A stretch of 64,000 bases of DNA, taken from Lathyrus oleraceus (lineage: Eukaryota > Streptophyta > Magnoliopsida > Fabales > Fabaceae). Below, piece after piece: positions 13,601 to 26,800 of this stretch. Under the pieces are notes generated by a model, which saw nothing but the letters and a program-made list of their open reading frames with translations, had not been told where the DNA came from and made no database searches. The first letter of the stretch is position 1. Each line of letters opens with the position of its first letter. A program made the translations under genes and the position numbers. The stretch covers positions 243,285,068 to 243,349,067 of the forward strand of contig NC_066579.1 in assembly GCF_024323335.1 (NCBI RefSeq), written 5' to 3'.

Positions 13601-13984
13601 GATAGATGGTTTCCTCCATACAGGAAAAAGTGTGCACAACAGGAGGAGGTATAGACACACCGGGCTAGATGCCAGCATAGAGGCAAACGTTGGAGCATAA
13701 CCCTCAGGTATAAAGTTTAGTGGCATTCCCCACGGGAACCCAGCAGGCATGGCAGGCACATAATGGCTAGCAACCACATGCACTAACATCGAAGCAATTT
13801 CATAAATAACAATCCTCTAAGGATGAGGAGTTGCAGGAGGCGGAGATGGTTGATTCTGAGCAGAAATAATAGACTCCATCAAAGCAACGAATTTGACAAT
13901 TTCATCCTTGATCTCTCTGTTCTCTTATTTGAGATGCTTCATTCTTCTCAGGCGATTAGCCCGAGTGTTATAGTGATGAGTCAT
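10683..13984 (-). pseudogene. Ogre-A gag-protease polyprotein (broken)
   Basis: The minus-strand start is taken at the ATG at 13984 (MTHHYNTRANR), just after an acceptor-like TTTTGTATATCAG. Gag core similarity is clear at 13122-13517: FKVPDFEKYKGTTCPLSH, LIHYFQDSLTGAALRWYMG and FLQQYKYNVDMAPDREP. Later conserved blocks include HQGAPAHDIENCYPLKYEV near 12500 and SDCEHDHDDCVICNVN near 12260. The aspartic protease has VLVDTGSSLNLLP with DTG at 11424-11432 and CLLGRPWIHE near 11210. The frame ends near 10683. Most blocks share one frame, but stops and shifts break it, for example between 13550 and 13517 and near 12150-12165. Gag builds the particle; the protease processes the polyprotein. Confidence 0.85.
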
Positions 13985-14258
13985 CTTGTCTGATATACAA
14001 AAGAAGAACCAATAAGACATCTGGTGAAAGAAACCTGTTTATGCAAGTGATGCATGAGATGCAATATTTTTTTTATTTTTTTATTTTCAAGGAACATATA
14101 AAGTCATATTTGCAAATATTTCAATTAATAACAATAATCAACAATAATTACAATTTTGATGATAATATGTCTTTTTATTCATAAAATTTGGAAGGATTAC
14201 ACTGGGTACAATTTCAAAAACCAAAAATACAAATACAAGAGAAAAGGAAAATGTCATC

Positions 14259-15761
14259 CTAAGGATCCCTAGCAACTGAATCAACTGAATTGGCCAAGGG
14301 AGTGTACTTCCTTCGGATGTGTCTGATCTTTGACTCAAAGGCCGTCTACATCTGAGCTTTCTCGAGGACGAGTCGATCAACAATCTTCTTCCAAGCACCA
14401 GAAGGCTGAGGAATTCTGGAGGAAAATAAATCTTCGGTCTCTCTATCTCTTCACTACACATTCTTCAAAGACCTCAATGAGTGCATCCTTGTCTCTAGAC
14501 TCAAGCTGCAACTCTACATGCTCTTTGTTCAAGGCATGGAACTGCTCTTCCCACATGTCTCTCTCTTGCTTCATCTTGGAAAGTGCGTCTTCCAACTCCT
14601 CTACATCTTAAGTTAGGGAGAGTTGATATCTTAGCCACAACCATAGACATAGGTCTCTCACAGGCGTACAACATCTTAAGCTCCAAAGCTCTCTTCTTCA
14701 CCCAAATGGTGTAGGCTTCAAAAGCTAAACAGTTGCGTAGACCAAGTTCGGATCTTCCTTTCCTATGCACATTATGCCAATCATGCACCATCCTACTCTT
14801 CAAATGTTGGAGATGTTTACCCTCTTGATAGAATAGACCCTCTAACTGAACGTTATTAGGTTTATCTCTCAAGGGGAACCCAAGCTGACGACGAGCCAAT
14901 GCAGGGTTGTAGTTGATTCCTCCTCGTGTACCAATAAGAGGCACACTAGAGAACTCATCACAACTGTCAATAATTTCCACGCCATCAAAAGCAGCATCAT
15001 ACCAAACAATATCATCATTAGTGAGAGACATAAGTCTCTGAGACCACCGTAGAAATTATCAGTTCTCCAAGAAAGTTGGTGTTTGCGGCAAGTGCAAAAT
15101 AAACCACTTATACAGAAGAGGAACACAACATACAATGGTTCCATCACCTTTACAACTCTTCAAATGCAAAGAGAAATACATGTTACCCAACAAAGTGGGA
15201 ACAAGATTCCTAATCAAGAAAATTCTAATGGCATTAACATCAACAAAACCGTCAATGTTAGGGAACAAAGCTAAACCATATATGAGCAAGACAAAGATGG
15301 ATTCAAAAGAATCCATGCTACCAGCTTGAGCAAAAGCAGTAGCTCTACCAATGAGAGACTCAAAAGTTAACCCGTGAATCCCTCATTTCTTCATCAAATT
15401 AGCATCAATCTCAGATTTCTTTAAATGAAGAGCCTCAGTTATGACTTGGGATCTCATAATCTCCTCTAATCCACTAAAGGGAACCTTATTAGATATGGGT
15501 ATACCGAAGAGATGAGCATACTCTTCCAACATGGGCATGAGTTGATAATCAGGAAAACTAAGTCACCGATAAAGAGGATCATAAAATTGGACCAACATAC
15601 TCAAGTACTTCAACCACATCAGTAGATAGTACGGACAAAAGCTTCCCACGACGTTACTTGATGTACAAGGGATCTAATACAAATGATGACCACTTCCTTA
15701 ACTCTTTCAAGTAGGGACATCTGAAACTGCACTTTTTGGTGTTCCTTCGTCCATAATCCAT
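14259..15761 (-). pseudogene. Ogre-A ORF1 (function unknown, broken)
   Basis: This is the extra ORF upstream of gag. It starts at the minus-strand ATG at 15761 (MDYGRRN), preceded by an acceptor-like AAATATATTCAG, and ends at a TAG at 14259 matching the 500-codon length of the Ogre-C copy. Recognisable blocks are LLIYGLALFPNIDGFVDVNA near 15290, PLLYKWFILHLPQTP near 15110, VPLIGTRGGINYNPALARRQ near 14940 and RALELKMLYACERPMSM near 14690. A stop near 15050, frame changes before 15316 and after about 14620 and other lesions break it. The same protein type is called DUF7745 in plant annotations, as far as I recall. No enzymatic motif is visible. Confidence 0.85.
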
Positions 15762-16629
15762 GGTCTGAATATATTTGCAAATATGACCTTAGTTACATGA
15801 AAATTTATTATTGTGATGAATGTTATGATGCACATGAATGCATGAATGCATGAATGCAACAATCACACACAAGGTATCACACACAAGGAAAACACAAACA
15901 AAGGTCACGGGATGGATAGAGTCGTCATCAAGATCAATCATCCATTTTGGTGGATTATGGTTTTCACCTTATAAACATCCAAGATCCATTGATTTTGATG
16001 AGACCGATCAGATCAACCGAGAATCAAAGGGTTTATTGTGAGTCACAAGCATGGAGTCGGGTTAAGAACCATCCCAAAGGAGTGTACTACGGATAAAAAC
16101 CTGTAGAGCATGTCCTAAAAAGTTATCAGAGTCGTGATCCCATCTATCAGATATTATAGGTTAGGATGATTGATTCATCAACCCATAGTATTCTCAAGAG
16201 AAACTCATCTGAATGTAGTATCACATAATAACTGTTATCAAGTCTACACTTGAACATTCTTCGTACTACGTCCAAAATAGGCCAAGTTGGGTTAAATGTT
16301 CTACAATCCTCAGCTTCTCGACTCCCAGGTTGGAAAAAGTAATGTCTATCCACGACTTACTCGTGTGACATCAGTAATTCCAAGGGGGTCTCCACTGAGT
16401 AGATGGGTCTCCAGCCAACTCGTTAAGGACTACTCCACACCAGTCGAACATGACTATACCATCCTCCTATCTTAATTTCACTCAAGTTCAGGTTAGAACT
16501 TATCTCGCCACTCAGAGATCACGAAGCATAATAGACAGAGTGTCACACAAACAATATATATACAAACAAACATTAAATATCAACAAAATATTGCATACAA
16601 AAAAGTAGGCTAAACCCATTGAGGACTAC
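15762..16629 (-). other. Ogre-A 5' UTR
   Basis: About 870 bp between PBS and ORF1 with no coding similarity. It aligns with the 5' UTRs of Ogre-B (24172-24995) and Ogre-C (54554-55395), including the conserved 'gactccatgc' and 'aatccaccaaaatggatg' segments. Confidence 0.75.
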
Positions 16630-16647
16630 TCCCCAGCAGAGTCACCA
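16630..16647 (-). other. Ogre-A primer binding site
   Basis: The minus strand reads TGGTGACTCTGCTGGGGA, one base from the Ogre-C PBS. It is nine bases inside the LTR end (spacer GAAAGAAAG). Ogre elements prime from tRNA-Arg. Confidence 0.85.
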
Positions 16648-16656
16648 CTTTCTTTC

Positions 16657-19600
16657 TATAGTGGTGCATTCGTGACCATGGAGCTATGGATAACCCCGAC
16701 GTCAATGAAAAGTCAGATTCGACACTGCACTTTATTTGTTTCCAAAGGAAAAGGGAAAAAGTACGAAAAAAACCCAAAGATAAGAAATTTTAAAATCAAA
16801 ACTAATAAAATGTCATAGATTACAGGTAGGGGGATTTGTTACACAGATGGAAGGTATTAGCACCCAAAGTATCCTAGGTACTCCTAGGGAGCCCTTTTTT
16901 GTGTGCAAGTATTTTTTGGTTGAGAATATGTTTGATAAAAATATAGATTAGGGGGATGAAAAAAGAATTCATTAATTATATTTTGTGTTTGACAAGACCT
17001 TTGGTCTTATGCCTACGTACCAACATAAAAATGAAGGATCAAAACCCCGTAGTTTGTGGTAAAAATTTCAAAGAGATTTGTGGACTGATTTTAACAAAAG
17101 ATTAAAAGAAAAGGACACAAAATGGCCAAAGACTTAAATGAGGTTGTCGGTTCTTTTGGTCTTTTTGAAAGTTAAGTCAATATGATTAGGTTTATTTATA
17201 TGGTTGATTAAGAAAAAGTTTTGAAAATTAATGGCATAAGGCCAAATTTTCTACTCATTTATAAAATGTCTAAGTTTAAATCATAAACAAATAAATTTTT
17301 AAAAGGAGGGAGAAATTTTGAAATTTAAGAAAGAAAGAGGAGATGAAGCGAATACCCTAGATAAAAATTTGAAAGTTAAGAGTTGAAAAGATCTGGCCAA
17401 TGGGAAGCAATCCATAAGACAAGAATATCAGATAGAAAGCCATTCTTTTGACTATTGAGCAAGCAACAAGCATAAGCAAACATCCAAGAAAATAATATGA
17501 AGACCAAGGCATCAAATAAAGATAGCCAAAATATCCAAGCAAGCACTCCAATAGCAAGCAGTCTTCAAATGTATCAAATGAAATATTCCTTGTGGCAAAC
17601 TTAGAGAAACAATCATTAGCCAACAAGAATAATAACAATATAACAAATTAAGCATAGAGACAAAGTAACAGATGAACCAAATGAACTTTCAAGGTTTGTC
17701 TCAGATGAATGGCATTGGCCAAGATAACTCAATCTCAAATAATGGCATTAGCGAAGTCCTTCAAAGCATATGGATGTTGCTTACTTCTAATTCCAAGAGT
17801 TCAGATCAATTCAAGGGAAGAGGTCCAACAGTCCACAAACATATTTTTAGGGTTTTTTGTTATTGTTAGGTATTTTAAGGTCCTAATACCACAAACAAAA
17901 CAAAATCATCAGCACACAAAATATATACAATCACAGAGATACGACTCAAATGAGCAAAGTGAAAATGACTGAAACATAAACAAGTTGCATGAAATGTAAA
18001 TTGCAATGAATGATAAAGGTGCTGAAATTTAAAATGCATTAAGTAAATGGCATAAAAGTAAAGCAATAAAAAGAAGTTAGTCAAATGTTAGTGAAGAGTT
18101 CAATTTGTATAAGTCATTCTTTGGAGAATACTCAACCATTTGTTCACAAGTCTGAAGACATGAACCAAGACATCATCTATGAGAAGGGCTCCAACTTGGA
18201 TAAATCAACAAGTATGCCACTAGCTTTCATAAATGGAAAAAAGGCCAATTCTTCACAAAATGCCATGAAGAATGGGAGACTTACATTCTCACTTACAATA
18301 ATGTTATGCCTTTGGGTCAAAATTTAGCTCTATGTTAAGCAATAGTAATGGGACTTATGTAGAAGTCACAATTATCTGAGGTTAGGCAATAAAAATATTG
18401 GTGTTAATGCATGTTAGAGACATGGTACAAAAAACCAAGATCCTAGAACATACCACACAAATAAAAAAAAAGGGAGGGACATATCTCAACCAAGCTCATG
18501 TTGATTAATCTGACACAAGGTCAATGATGAATCGGCTAGCATTTGGATTGTAGAGAAATCATTGGTCAATGATGAATTCGGGAAGAAGAGAGATGAAGAT
18601 GAAGAGGGAAGGGGAAAATATCAAAAAATGATTTTAATTCAAAATATGGAAGAGGAAAATATTTAAAGATTTTTGGTGAAAGTTCATTATCTTTTGGATT
18701 AAAACTGAAATTTCTATAAATTAAACAAAATAAGAGTATTTAAAATAAAATCAGGAAATAAAAATAAATGGGAAAAAACAAGGGCCATCAGATCTCCCTC
18801 ATTAATTGAGGTGGCATATCTGATGGCCACGCGTGTGGTATCCACCATACACTCAAGTCAACGACTGTAAATAGAGTCAATCAAACCAAGGGCCAAGATT
18901 AGAACATTGAATCAAGATCAGATGGCTGTGACTAAGCCAGCACCCCACCGGAGCTAGGGCTCTGGTCATCTTCTCTGGTGGACCTCATCGGACTGGTCCA
19001 CCACCAAAGTTCACCAAAATTTAAGATCTATATACTATTTTAAAGGAAAAATGATGGAGGGCACGAATCTGACCTCTAAATTTCTAAATTCTCACTATAT
19101 AGAGAGATGTGTAGAATTGAAAATCGAGGTGTATGAATCGAGTTGCTTCGATTTAACCTCAAAGTAACTCATTCTTGTTTCCTACATTGGTAAGACTTCA
19201 GACAACCAAAGATCAAGAGAAATGGTGGAGAATTGAGAGAGAATCGAAGAAGAGAAAGTTTTGAAAAATCACCTTCTGTTTGCAGCAATGAAGCTCAATC
19301 TCTCTTCCAAATTGCTTTTCCTTGCTTCTATTAACTTGCAGGAAGTGAATTGGATGTGCAAAGAGCTTAGACCCTTGTAGTTTCAATCCCAAAATAAAAG
19401 GGGAATTGAAGCTCGACTTCAAGTGAAATCTTCAAGGTTATCCTATCAATGGAGGTTAGGAAGGTTTCATATCAAAGTTGGGGCGAAGGTCCTCCCATTC
19501 TGAGGAGCATGGCAATGTATTTATAGTATGGCAAGTTACTTTCCACACACTTTCCAATTCTGTCGAAAAATAGAAATGTGGTTTGCATGCTTGCATGGGC

Positions 19601-19767
19601 GTGTACAAGGCCTAAAAAATGATGTGAACAAGTCCAAATTTGTGTGCTAATATTGTTGAAACCTTAACATGCATCCATGCATTGTGAATTAAAAAATGAC
19701 CATGAAAGTTTGCAAATGGGGCCATGCATCACACCCATGCGCAAGTCACTCAAAACAATACAAATAC
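16657..19767 (-). repeat. Ogre-A 5' LTR (3' portion; interrupted by Ogre-B)
   Basis: The LTR ends at 16657 (minus strand CCACTATA, a decayed version of the CCGCTACA end of Ogre-B and Ogre-C) and runs to 19767, where Ogre-B begins. It contains the R/U5 region with the 'GGTACTCCTAGGGAGCCC' segment near 16876, the TATA box at 19516-19526 and part of U3. The missing U3 should lie beyond the 3' end of Ogre-B, outside the window. Confidence 0.87.
19516..19526 (-). promoter_or_regulatory. TATA box of Ogre-A 5' LTR
   Basis: The minus strand reads CTATAAATACA, as in the 3' LTR copy at 1185-1195. It lies about 2.87 kb from the LTR end, the same distance as the Ogre-B TATA box. Confidence 0.6.
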
Positions 19768-22700
19768 TATAAGACCCCAATTTTGACCCTAAGACCCCTC
19801 ATGTTATCTCATCATATGCATTAGCATTGGGATCACACCTTGGCATCATCCTTACCCCTCATTCATTGGGTTTACATTGGGAGAGATCACCAAGCACATT
19901 TGATTATATCATACTTCATTTTTCATTATTTACTAACCAAACTACCAAAAAATATGTCAATGTATAGTTTGTTGCTTTTGTAGGTAGTGTGTATGCTCAC
20001 CTATGCTCTATCAAGCTCATATCTAGGGTTTAAGACCCTCAATGAAAGGAGATTAATCAAGAATTGGTCTATAATGGCTCTATAAATCATATATGGATCC
20101 CCATGATCTTCACATGTGATTTTGATCAAGAAATCATCAAGAGTTTGAAGTTGGGTTGCCTTGGAAACCCTAATTCATCTGGGTATCTTGCGTGACTTCT
20201 TCAACAAGTTTCTTCAACATTTGATCAAATATTTAAAGGTATACTTCACATTACACCATATTATGCATATATTATCCTCCATGAGTCCCAAAATTCAAGA
20301 GAATGTCAAGCTAGCAAGTTGGTTCATGGAGCTTGATCAGATAAAGTCAACTAGTCAAAACTGGGGTTCCCTAGACCCTATCTCCTACTATTTTTGTCAT
20401 ATGAAAATGATTCCAAGAGCAACGTTACTCTAAATGACATTACAAACAACTTTCTTGTTAAGGTCAAGAGCTAGTTTTCCTTGGAAAGTCATTTTTATGG
20501 TGAAATATTATAGGTGATTTTGTCTAAACCCTAGTTTGGAGGTCAACTTCCCAAGACCATAACTTGCTCAATTGTTATGAGATGAAATCCATTAACATTC
20601 CATGATCAATTTCAAGATGTCTACTTAAACTTTTATGTTTGTATGAAGTGAAAATTTAACTTGAAAATGCATGTGTCAAGAGGAAACAGTATAGGTCATT
20701 TTGGGCCAATACCATTGAACAAGTGATTTTCCTTAATTTCTAAAATGGATAACTCCTTCATGCAAAATCCAAATGATCCAATTTATGACAAAATTTAATA
20801 GTTTTGAAAGAGATACAACTTTGATGAAGGAACGTTTCTCATTTGAAGTCCATAAAAAAGTTATTCAAGGTGGAAGAAGTGAACATTTGACTTGGGGCTT
20901 AGAAAATTTTCAAATATGTTTGATTTCCCAAACTTCCACCTAAATATTCATCATGATCCAAGCTTCAAATGAAATAGTGTCCAATATGAAAGTTGTTCCC
21001 CTTGATCTCACCGTTCCAAAACATCCAAGATCATCTCATTTGGATTAAACTTTAGGGACTTGCGTATAGCTTCATTATGGAGAGTGTTTTGGCAAGATTG
21101 AACTTCACATGATCATTTCCTTTTGCATGCTTGCACATGATGCATTCAATACTCTTTACACACGAATTGGAAGTGGATTGCATCATTCTCAAAGCCCAAA
21201 TAATTTCCCATGCACCCATGCAAGGAGGTTTCTAATTTTATCCAAATTTCAAGTGGTGCAAATATCAAGTACATTGCCTATTTAAACAAGCTTAAGGCTT
21301 CAGATTCATAATCAACATCTTTCCCAAGCTTTGCTAGACCATTGCAAACCCTCACTACCATAGATTTTTCTGAGATTTATCTTGAAATCAAGCTTGAACT
21401 TCACCTTCTGTTTGGAAGTTCAAACTCCAGAAATTCACTTCCTTTTTCAATCCATTTGGTTTTTACAAGCAAGAGGAGGAGAAAGCAATCAAATCCAGAT
21501 TAAGATCAAGTGGAATTAGATAAACTCGAAGGTGATTTTTCAGAAACTTTTTCTCTTCGATTCTCTCTCAATTCTCCAATATTCTTGTTGATTTTTGGTT
21601 GTCTGAAGACCTACCAATATAGGCAACTAGATTGAGTTGCTTTGAGGTCAAATCGAAGCAACTCAGTTCATGATCCTCAAAATTCAACTCCGTGTATCTT
21701 TTCATATACTTGGAATTGGACAAAATTAAGGCCAGATTCGAGCTCTTGAGCATTTTTTCTTTAAATCCATGCCTTGCTTTTTCATTTTGGTGATAGTTGA
21801 GGGTGGACTAGTCCGGTGAGGTCCACTGGAGAAGAAGACCGGAGCTCTGGCTCCGGCGATGTGTTGGAAGCATCTCAACCATAGGATCCATTTAAACTGT
21901 TTTAATCTTGAGTGCATCTGAGTTGACTCAGAATTTTGTGGAATGCGCACTCTAGTCCATCTGATCTGCCACCTCAATTAATGAGGGAGATTAGATGGTC
22001 CACGTTTTTTTTATTTTCTGAAATTTCTTTTAATTGCTTTATTTTCATTAATTATAATTAATTTCATTATTGATCCAAAAAATATGGGACTTTCACCAAA
22101 AGATTTCAAATATTTTTCTCTTTCAATTTCTGATTTTAAATTATTTTTTGGATCAATATTGATATTTTTCATGATTTAATTCTTTTGTGCATACTTTTAA
22201 TTGTTTAAAAATACTTCTGACTTTTCAAAAATGGTGAAATTTTTTCTCCAAGGTCCTTTGACCTTGTTTGACCTATGATAAATCTCTTGGCCATTTATTT
22301 GGTGTTTTGAAGAGGGTTTAGGTTTTTGATCAAACATAATTTAATTTAATGCATTTTAATTTGATTTTTAATTGTTTAATTGTTTGGAAATTATGTTGAG
22401 TCATTTTTATTGACTTGTGAAGTTTGACTATGTGTTTGGGCCTTGGTCAAGGTTGATTTGACTTTTGTTGGATTAAAATCATTAAATTTAGGGGATTGAT
22501 GAAATGTACATTTCATCTCCCAAAATGAATGAAGGATTTTAATTTGATAAAATTCCTCCCATGACCAATTTGTGTTTGTCTCACTTCCCCTCGCTCTTCA
22601 TCTTCAATCCCATTCTATCGCATCCCTTTCATTGACCAATGACATCTCAATATCCTAAGGTTAATTGGTTCATCAATAACTTTGTGTTAGATGAGCCAAT

Positions 22701-24144
22701 ACAAGTATGGATGAGATTAGGTCCATCCCTTGATCATTTTCTTTTTGTGTGTGGTATGTTTTAGGAGTATGGTTCATTATACCATATCTCTAACATGTAT
22801 TAACACCAAAATTTTATTTGTCTGACCTCAGATAGTTGTGACTTCTACATAAGTCCAATTACGATTGCCTAACATAAGGCTAAATTTTGACCCAAAGGCA
22901 TATCATTCTAGTAAGTGGGATTGTAAGTCTCCCCCCTTTCATGGTATTGTGTGGAAACTTGGCCTTTTTTCCTTCCCTTGGAAGATGTCTTGGTTCAAGG
23001 ATCCATGCTTGTGAATAGTGAGTTGAGTGTTCTTCAAAGAATGACTTAAACAATTGAAAAGCAAAACTCCACTAACATCTAATCAACTAACATTTGACTA
23101 ACTTTTAATTTCAAAGCCATTTACTTTTATTCACTTCAAAATTCAAGCCATTTATCATTTGTCATTATACATATCATTTAACTTGTTTATTTTAATGCCA
23201 TTTTCATTTTGCTCATTTGAGCCATATATTGTGATTGTATATTTGCTTGTGTACCTTGTTTGTGTTTGTGGACTTAGGACCTTAAAATACTTAATAAACA
23301 ACAATAACCCCTATAAAATGTTTTTGTGAACTGTTGGATTTGATATGAGCTTTGGACTTAGAATTAGGAAACATTCCCTATGCAAAAGGACTTGGCCAAT
23401 GCCAACATTTCTGAAACCAAGTTCTTATGATTTGAATTTTCATCTGATGCAAGTATTGAGATCCACTTGAGTTCATCTGCTACATGGTCTTGATGCAAAT
23501 GTTACTTTGAATCTGTGTCTAAGGCCTTATTCTGAGCCATTCAAGGAGTATGTCATCTGATACATAGGGAAGATTATGAAGAAGACTATGAAGTTGCTAG
23601 CTTGGATGTTGCTATCTTTATTTGATGCCTTGCTCTTCATTGTGCTACTTGCTTATTGATATTACTTGATTTAAATTCCAAAGGAAAAGTGGGTTTCTAT
23701 ATGACATTCTTGTCTCTTCATTGGTCATATCTTTTCAACTCTTAACTTTTGATTTTTGCGTAGGATTAGTCTCTTCATCTCCTCCCATTTCTTAAATTTC
23801 AAATCACTCCCTCCATACAAAACCTTCTTTGCTTGTGATTTCTAAACTTAGACTTTATTGCAAATTAGAAACTTTGGCCTTATACCATTGTATTTTTGAA
23901 CTCTTTTCTTAAATCAAACTTGTAAATGAACTTAACCATATTGACCTAAAATTTCAAAAGACAAAAGAACCCCTTTACCTGTAATGTTTGGCATTTTATT
24001 GGTTTTGATTTGAAAACGTCTTATCTTTGGGTTGTGTTCGTACTTTTCCCTTTTCCTTTGGAAACAATGAAGGCGCGATAGCGACTCTAGTTTTATTGAC
24101 GTTAAGTTCATCCATAGCTTAATGGTCATGAACTTACCGCTACA
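19768..24144 (+). repeat. Ogre-B 5' LTR, 4377 bp
   Basis: It runs from TATAAGACCCCAATTTTGAC to CCGCTACA. The TATA-like box is near 21278 and an R/U5 of about 2.9 kb follows. Relative to Ogre-C it lacks about 280 bp near its 3' end (between roughly 23960 and 23980), including the CCTAGGAGTACCTAGGA segment seen in Ogre-C at about 40820. It lies head-to-head with the Ogre-A LTR. No genuine gene is seen in it. Confidence 0.88.
21278..21287 (+). promoter_or_regulatory. TATA-like box of Ogre-B LTR
   Basis: CTATTTAAAC lies about 1.5 kb into the LTR, at the place matching the Ogre-A TATA box. The sequence just upstream (ACATTGC) is shared in the family. Confidence 0.5.
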
Positions 24145-24153
24145 GGTATTAAG

Positions 24154-24171
24154 TGGAGACTTTGTTGGGGA
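24154..24171 (+). other. Ogre-B primer binding site (decayed)
   Basis: TGGAGACTTTGTTGGGGA differs at three positions from the Ogre-C PBS and follows the LTR end by nine bases (GGTATTAAG). Two of the three changes are C-to-T. Confidence 0.85.
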
Positions 24172-24995
24172 GTAGTCCTCAGTGGGTTTAGCCTACTTTT
24201 TGTGTGTGTATATAATTGTATATTTGATGTTTGTATACTTGTTTGTGTGATATGATCTGCTTGTTGTGCTTGGTGATCTCCTAACTTGAGTGCAATTAAG
24301 ATAAGAGGATGGTATAGTCATGTTCGACTTGTGTGGAGTAGTCCTTAACAAGTTGGCTTGAGATCCATCTACTCAATGGAGACCCTTTTGGAGATATTAA
24401 TGTCACACAAGTTATTTGTGGTTAGGCATTACTCTCTCTGATTTGGGGTCCGAGAAGCTGATGACCGTAGAACATTTAACCCAACTTGGCCTATTTAGGA
24501 TGTAGTACAGAGACTATTCAAGTGTAGACATGATAACAGTTGTTACGTGATACTGCACTCAGACGGGTTTCTCTTGAGAATATTATGGGTTGATGAGTCG
24601 GTCATCCTAACCTGTAATATCCGATAAATGGAATTAAGACTTTGGGAACTTTTTAGAACATGATCTACAGGTGTTTATCCTTAGTACACTCCTTTGGGAT
24701 GGTTCTTAACTTGACTCCATGCTCGTGACTCACAACAAACCCTTGATTCTTGGTTGATCCAATCAAGTCTTGTCAATATCAATGGAACTTGGGTGTGATA
24801 AAGTGAAAACCATAATCCACCAAAATGGATGATTGATCTTGACAATGACTTGATTCATCCCTTGACCTTTGTTTGTTTGCCTTGTGTGTGATCTCTTACT
24901 TGTGATTGTTGCATTCATGCATCCATGCGCATCATGACATTCATCACAAAATAGCTTCAAGAAACTAAGGTTTTATTCGCAAATATTTTCAGACC
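24172..24995 (+). other. Ogre-B 5' UTR
   Basis: Non-coding, about 820 bp, and aligns well with Ogre-C 54554-55395. It ends in AAATATTTTCAG directly before the ORF1 start ACCATGG. Confidence 0.75.
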
Positions 24996-26506
24996 ATGGA
25001 TTATGGACGAAGGAACACTAAGAAGTACAATTTCAAATGTCCAGACTCGAAAGAGTTAAGGAAGCTATCATCTTTTGTATTAGATCCCCTGGACTTCAAG
25101 CAACGTCATGGGAAGCTTCTATCTGCGTTATTTGCTGATGTAGTGGCAGGACTCTTGAGTGTGTTGGTTCAGTTTTATGACCCTCTCTATCGTCACCTCA
25201 CTTTTCTCGATTATCAGGTTATGCCTACATTAGAGGAGTATGCCCATCTCCTAGGAATACCTGTTTCTGACAAGGTGCCTTTTAGTGGATTGGAAGAGAT
25301 TCCCAGATCTCATCTTATAGCTGAAGCTCTTCATCTGAAGAAGTCTGAGATTGAGGCTCATTGGGTGAAGAAAGGAGAATGTTTGGATTGACTTATGAGT
25401 TCCTTATAGGGAAAGCTATTGTCTTTTCTCAAGCCGATAATGTGGACGCTTTTGAAGTCATCTTTGTGTTGCACATCTATGGTTTGGCTTTGTTCCCTAA
25501 CATTGTCGGCTTTGTTGATTTTAATGCCATTAGAATCTTCTTGATTGGGAATCATGTGCCTACTTTGTTAGGTGATCTGTACTTCTCTTTGCATTTGAGG
25601 AATTCTAAAGGTGGTGGAACTATTGTGTGCCGTGTTCCTCTTCTATACAAGTGGTTTATTTCGCATTTGCCTCAGACGCCTGCATTTATGGAAAACAAAC
25701 TATGTCTAAGGTGGTCTCAGAGACTCATGTCTATCACTAATGATGATATAGTTTGGTATGATTCTGCATTGAGTAGCTTGGATATTATTGATAGTTGTTG
25801 TGAATTCTCTAATGTGCCTCTCATTGGTACACAAGGAGGAATCAACTACAACCCTTCTTTGGCTCGCCGTCAACTTGGGTTCACCTTGAGAGACAAACCT
25901 AATAACACTCAGTTAGAAGGTCTTTTCTATCAAGAGTGTAAATATTCCCAACATTTGAAGTATAAGAATATACATGCTTGGCATAATGTGCATAGGAAAG
26001 GAAGATCCGAGCTTGGTCCGCGTAATTGTGTAGCTTTGGAAGCTTACACTACTTGGGTGAAGAAGAGAGCTTTAGAATTAAAGATGTTGTATGCTTGTGA
26101 AAGACCTATGTCTATGGTTGTGGTTGAGCCATTAACTCTCCCTAACCAATATGTAGAGGAATTGGAAGACGCACTCGCCAAGATGAAGCAAGAGAAGGAT
26201 ATGTGGGAAGAGCGGTTCCATGCTTTAAGCCGAAAGCATGAGGAGTTGTAGCTTGAGTCTAAGGATAAAGACACGCTTATTGAACTTCTTGAAGACCGAG
26301 TAGTGAAGAGACAAAGAGAGCCAGAGGGTCCATCTTCATCTAGTATGCCTCATCCTTCCGATGCTTGGAAGAAGATTATTGATCAGCTTGTCCTCGAGAA
26401 GGCTTAGATGAAGACTTCTTTTGAGTCTGAGATTCGACGCATCTGAAGGAAGTACACACCTGCAGCCAGATCATCTGACACCATTGTTAGGGGATCTTTA
26501 GGATGA
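24996..26506 (+). pseudogene. Ogre-B ORF1 (one frameshift, several stops)
   Basis: Starts at ATG 24996 (MDYGRRNTKK) and reads well to HWVKKGE. A single-base shift near 25376 moves the frame, and similarity continues through LHIYGLALFPNIVGFVD, LYKWFISHLPQTPAFMEN, VPLIGTQGGINYNPSLARRQ and RALELKMLYACERPMSMVV. A coiled-coil-like tail (VEELEDALAKMKQEKDMWEE) follows. Stops lie at 26249-26251, 26405-26407 and about 26443. The expected length is about 500 residues. It carries the LDYQVMPTLEEYAHLLGI motif (residues 71-88) discussed in the findings. Function is unknown; it is the lineage-specific ORF before gag. Confidence 0.88.
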
Positions 26507-26800
26507 TTGGTTTCCTTTCCTCTTGTATTTGTATTTTGGTTTCTGAAATTATACTCAGTGTAATCCTTCCAAAATTGTATGAATAAAAGAGTGTTTTTAT
26601 GGTTAATCAAATTGTTATTGTTATTATATACTTTCAAATAAAATAGTATGTTCCTTGAAAATAAAAACAATAAAAACATTGCATTTCATGCATTATTTGT
26701 ATAACAAGTTTTATTTTTCCAAATGACTTGTTGGTTATTCTTCTGTGCTTCAGCCAAGCTGACTCACCGATACAACATTCGCGCCAATCAACCGAGAATC
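26507..26800 (+). other. ORF1-gag spacer of Ogre-B
   Basis: About 295 bp, AT-rich, non-coding until an acceptor-like TTATTCTTCTGTGCTTCAG near 26755. A gag-like reading frame (KLTHRYN) begins right after it, upstream of the gag ATG at 26801. Confidence 0.6.

Noticed and set aside
16657..24144. A single element with two LTRs in inverted orientation
   Set aside because: Each LTR is followed by its own PBS, ORF1 and gag on its own strand, so these are two separate elements.
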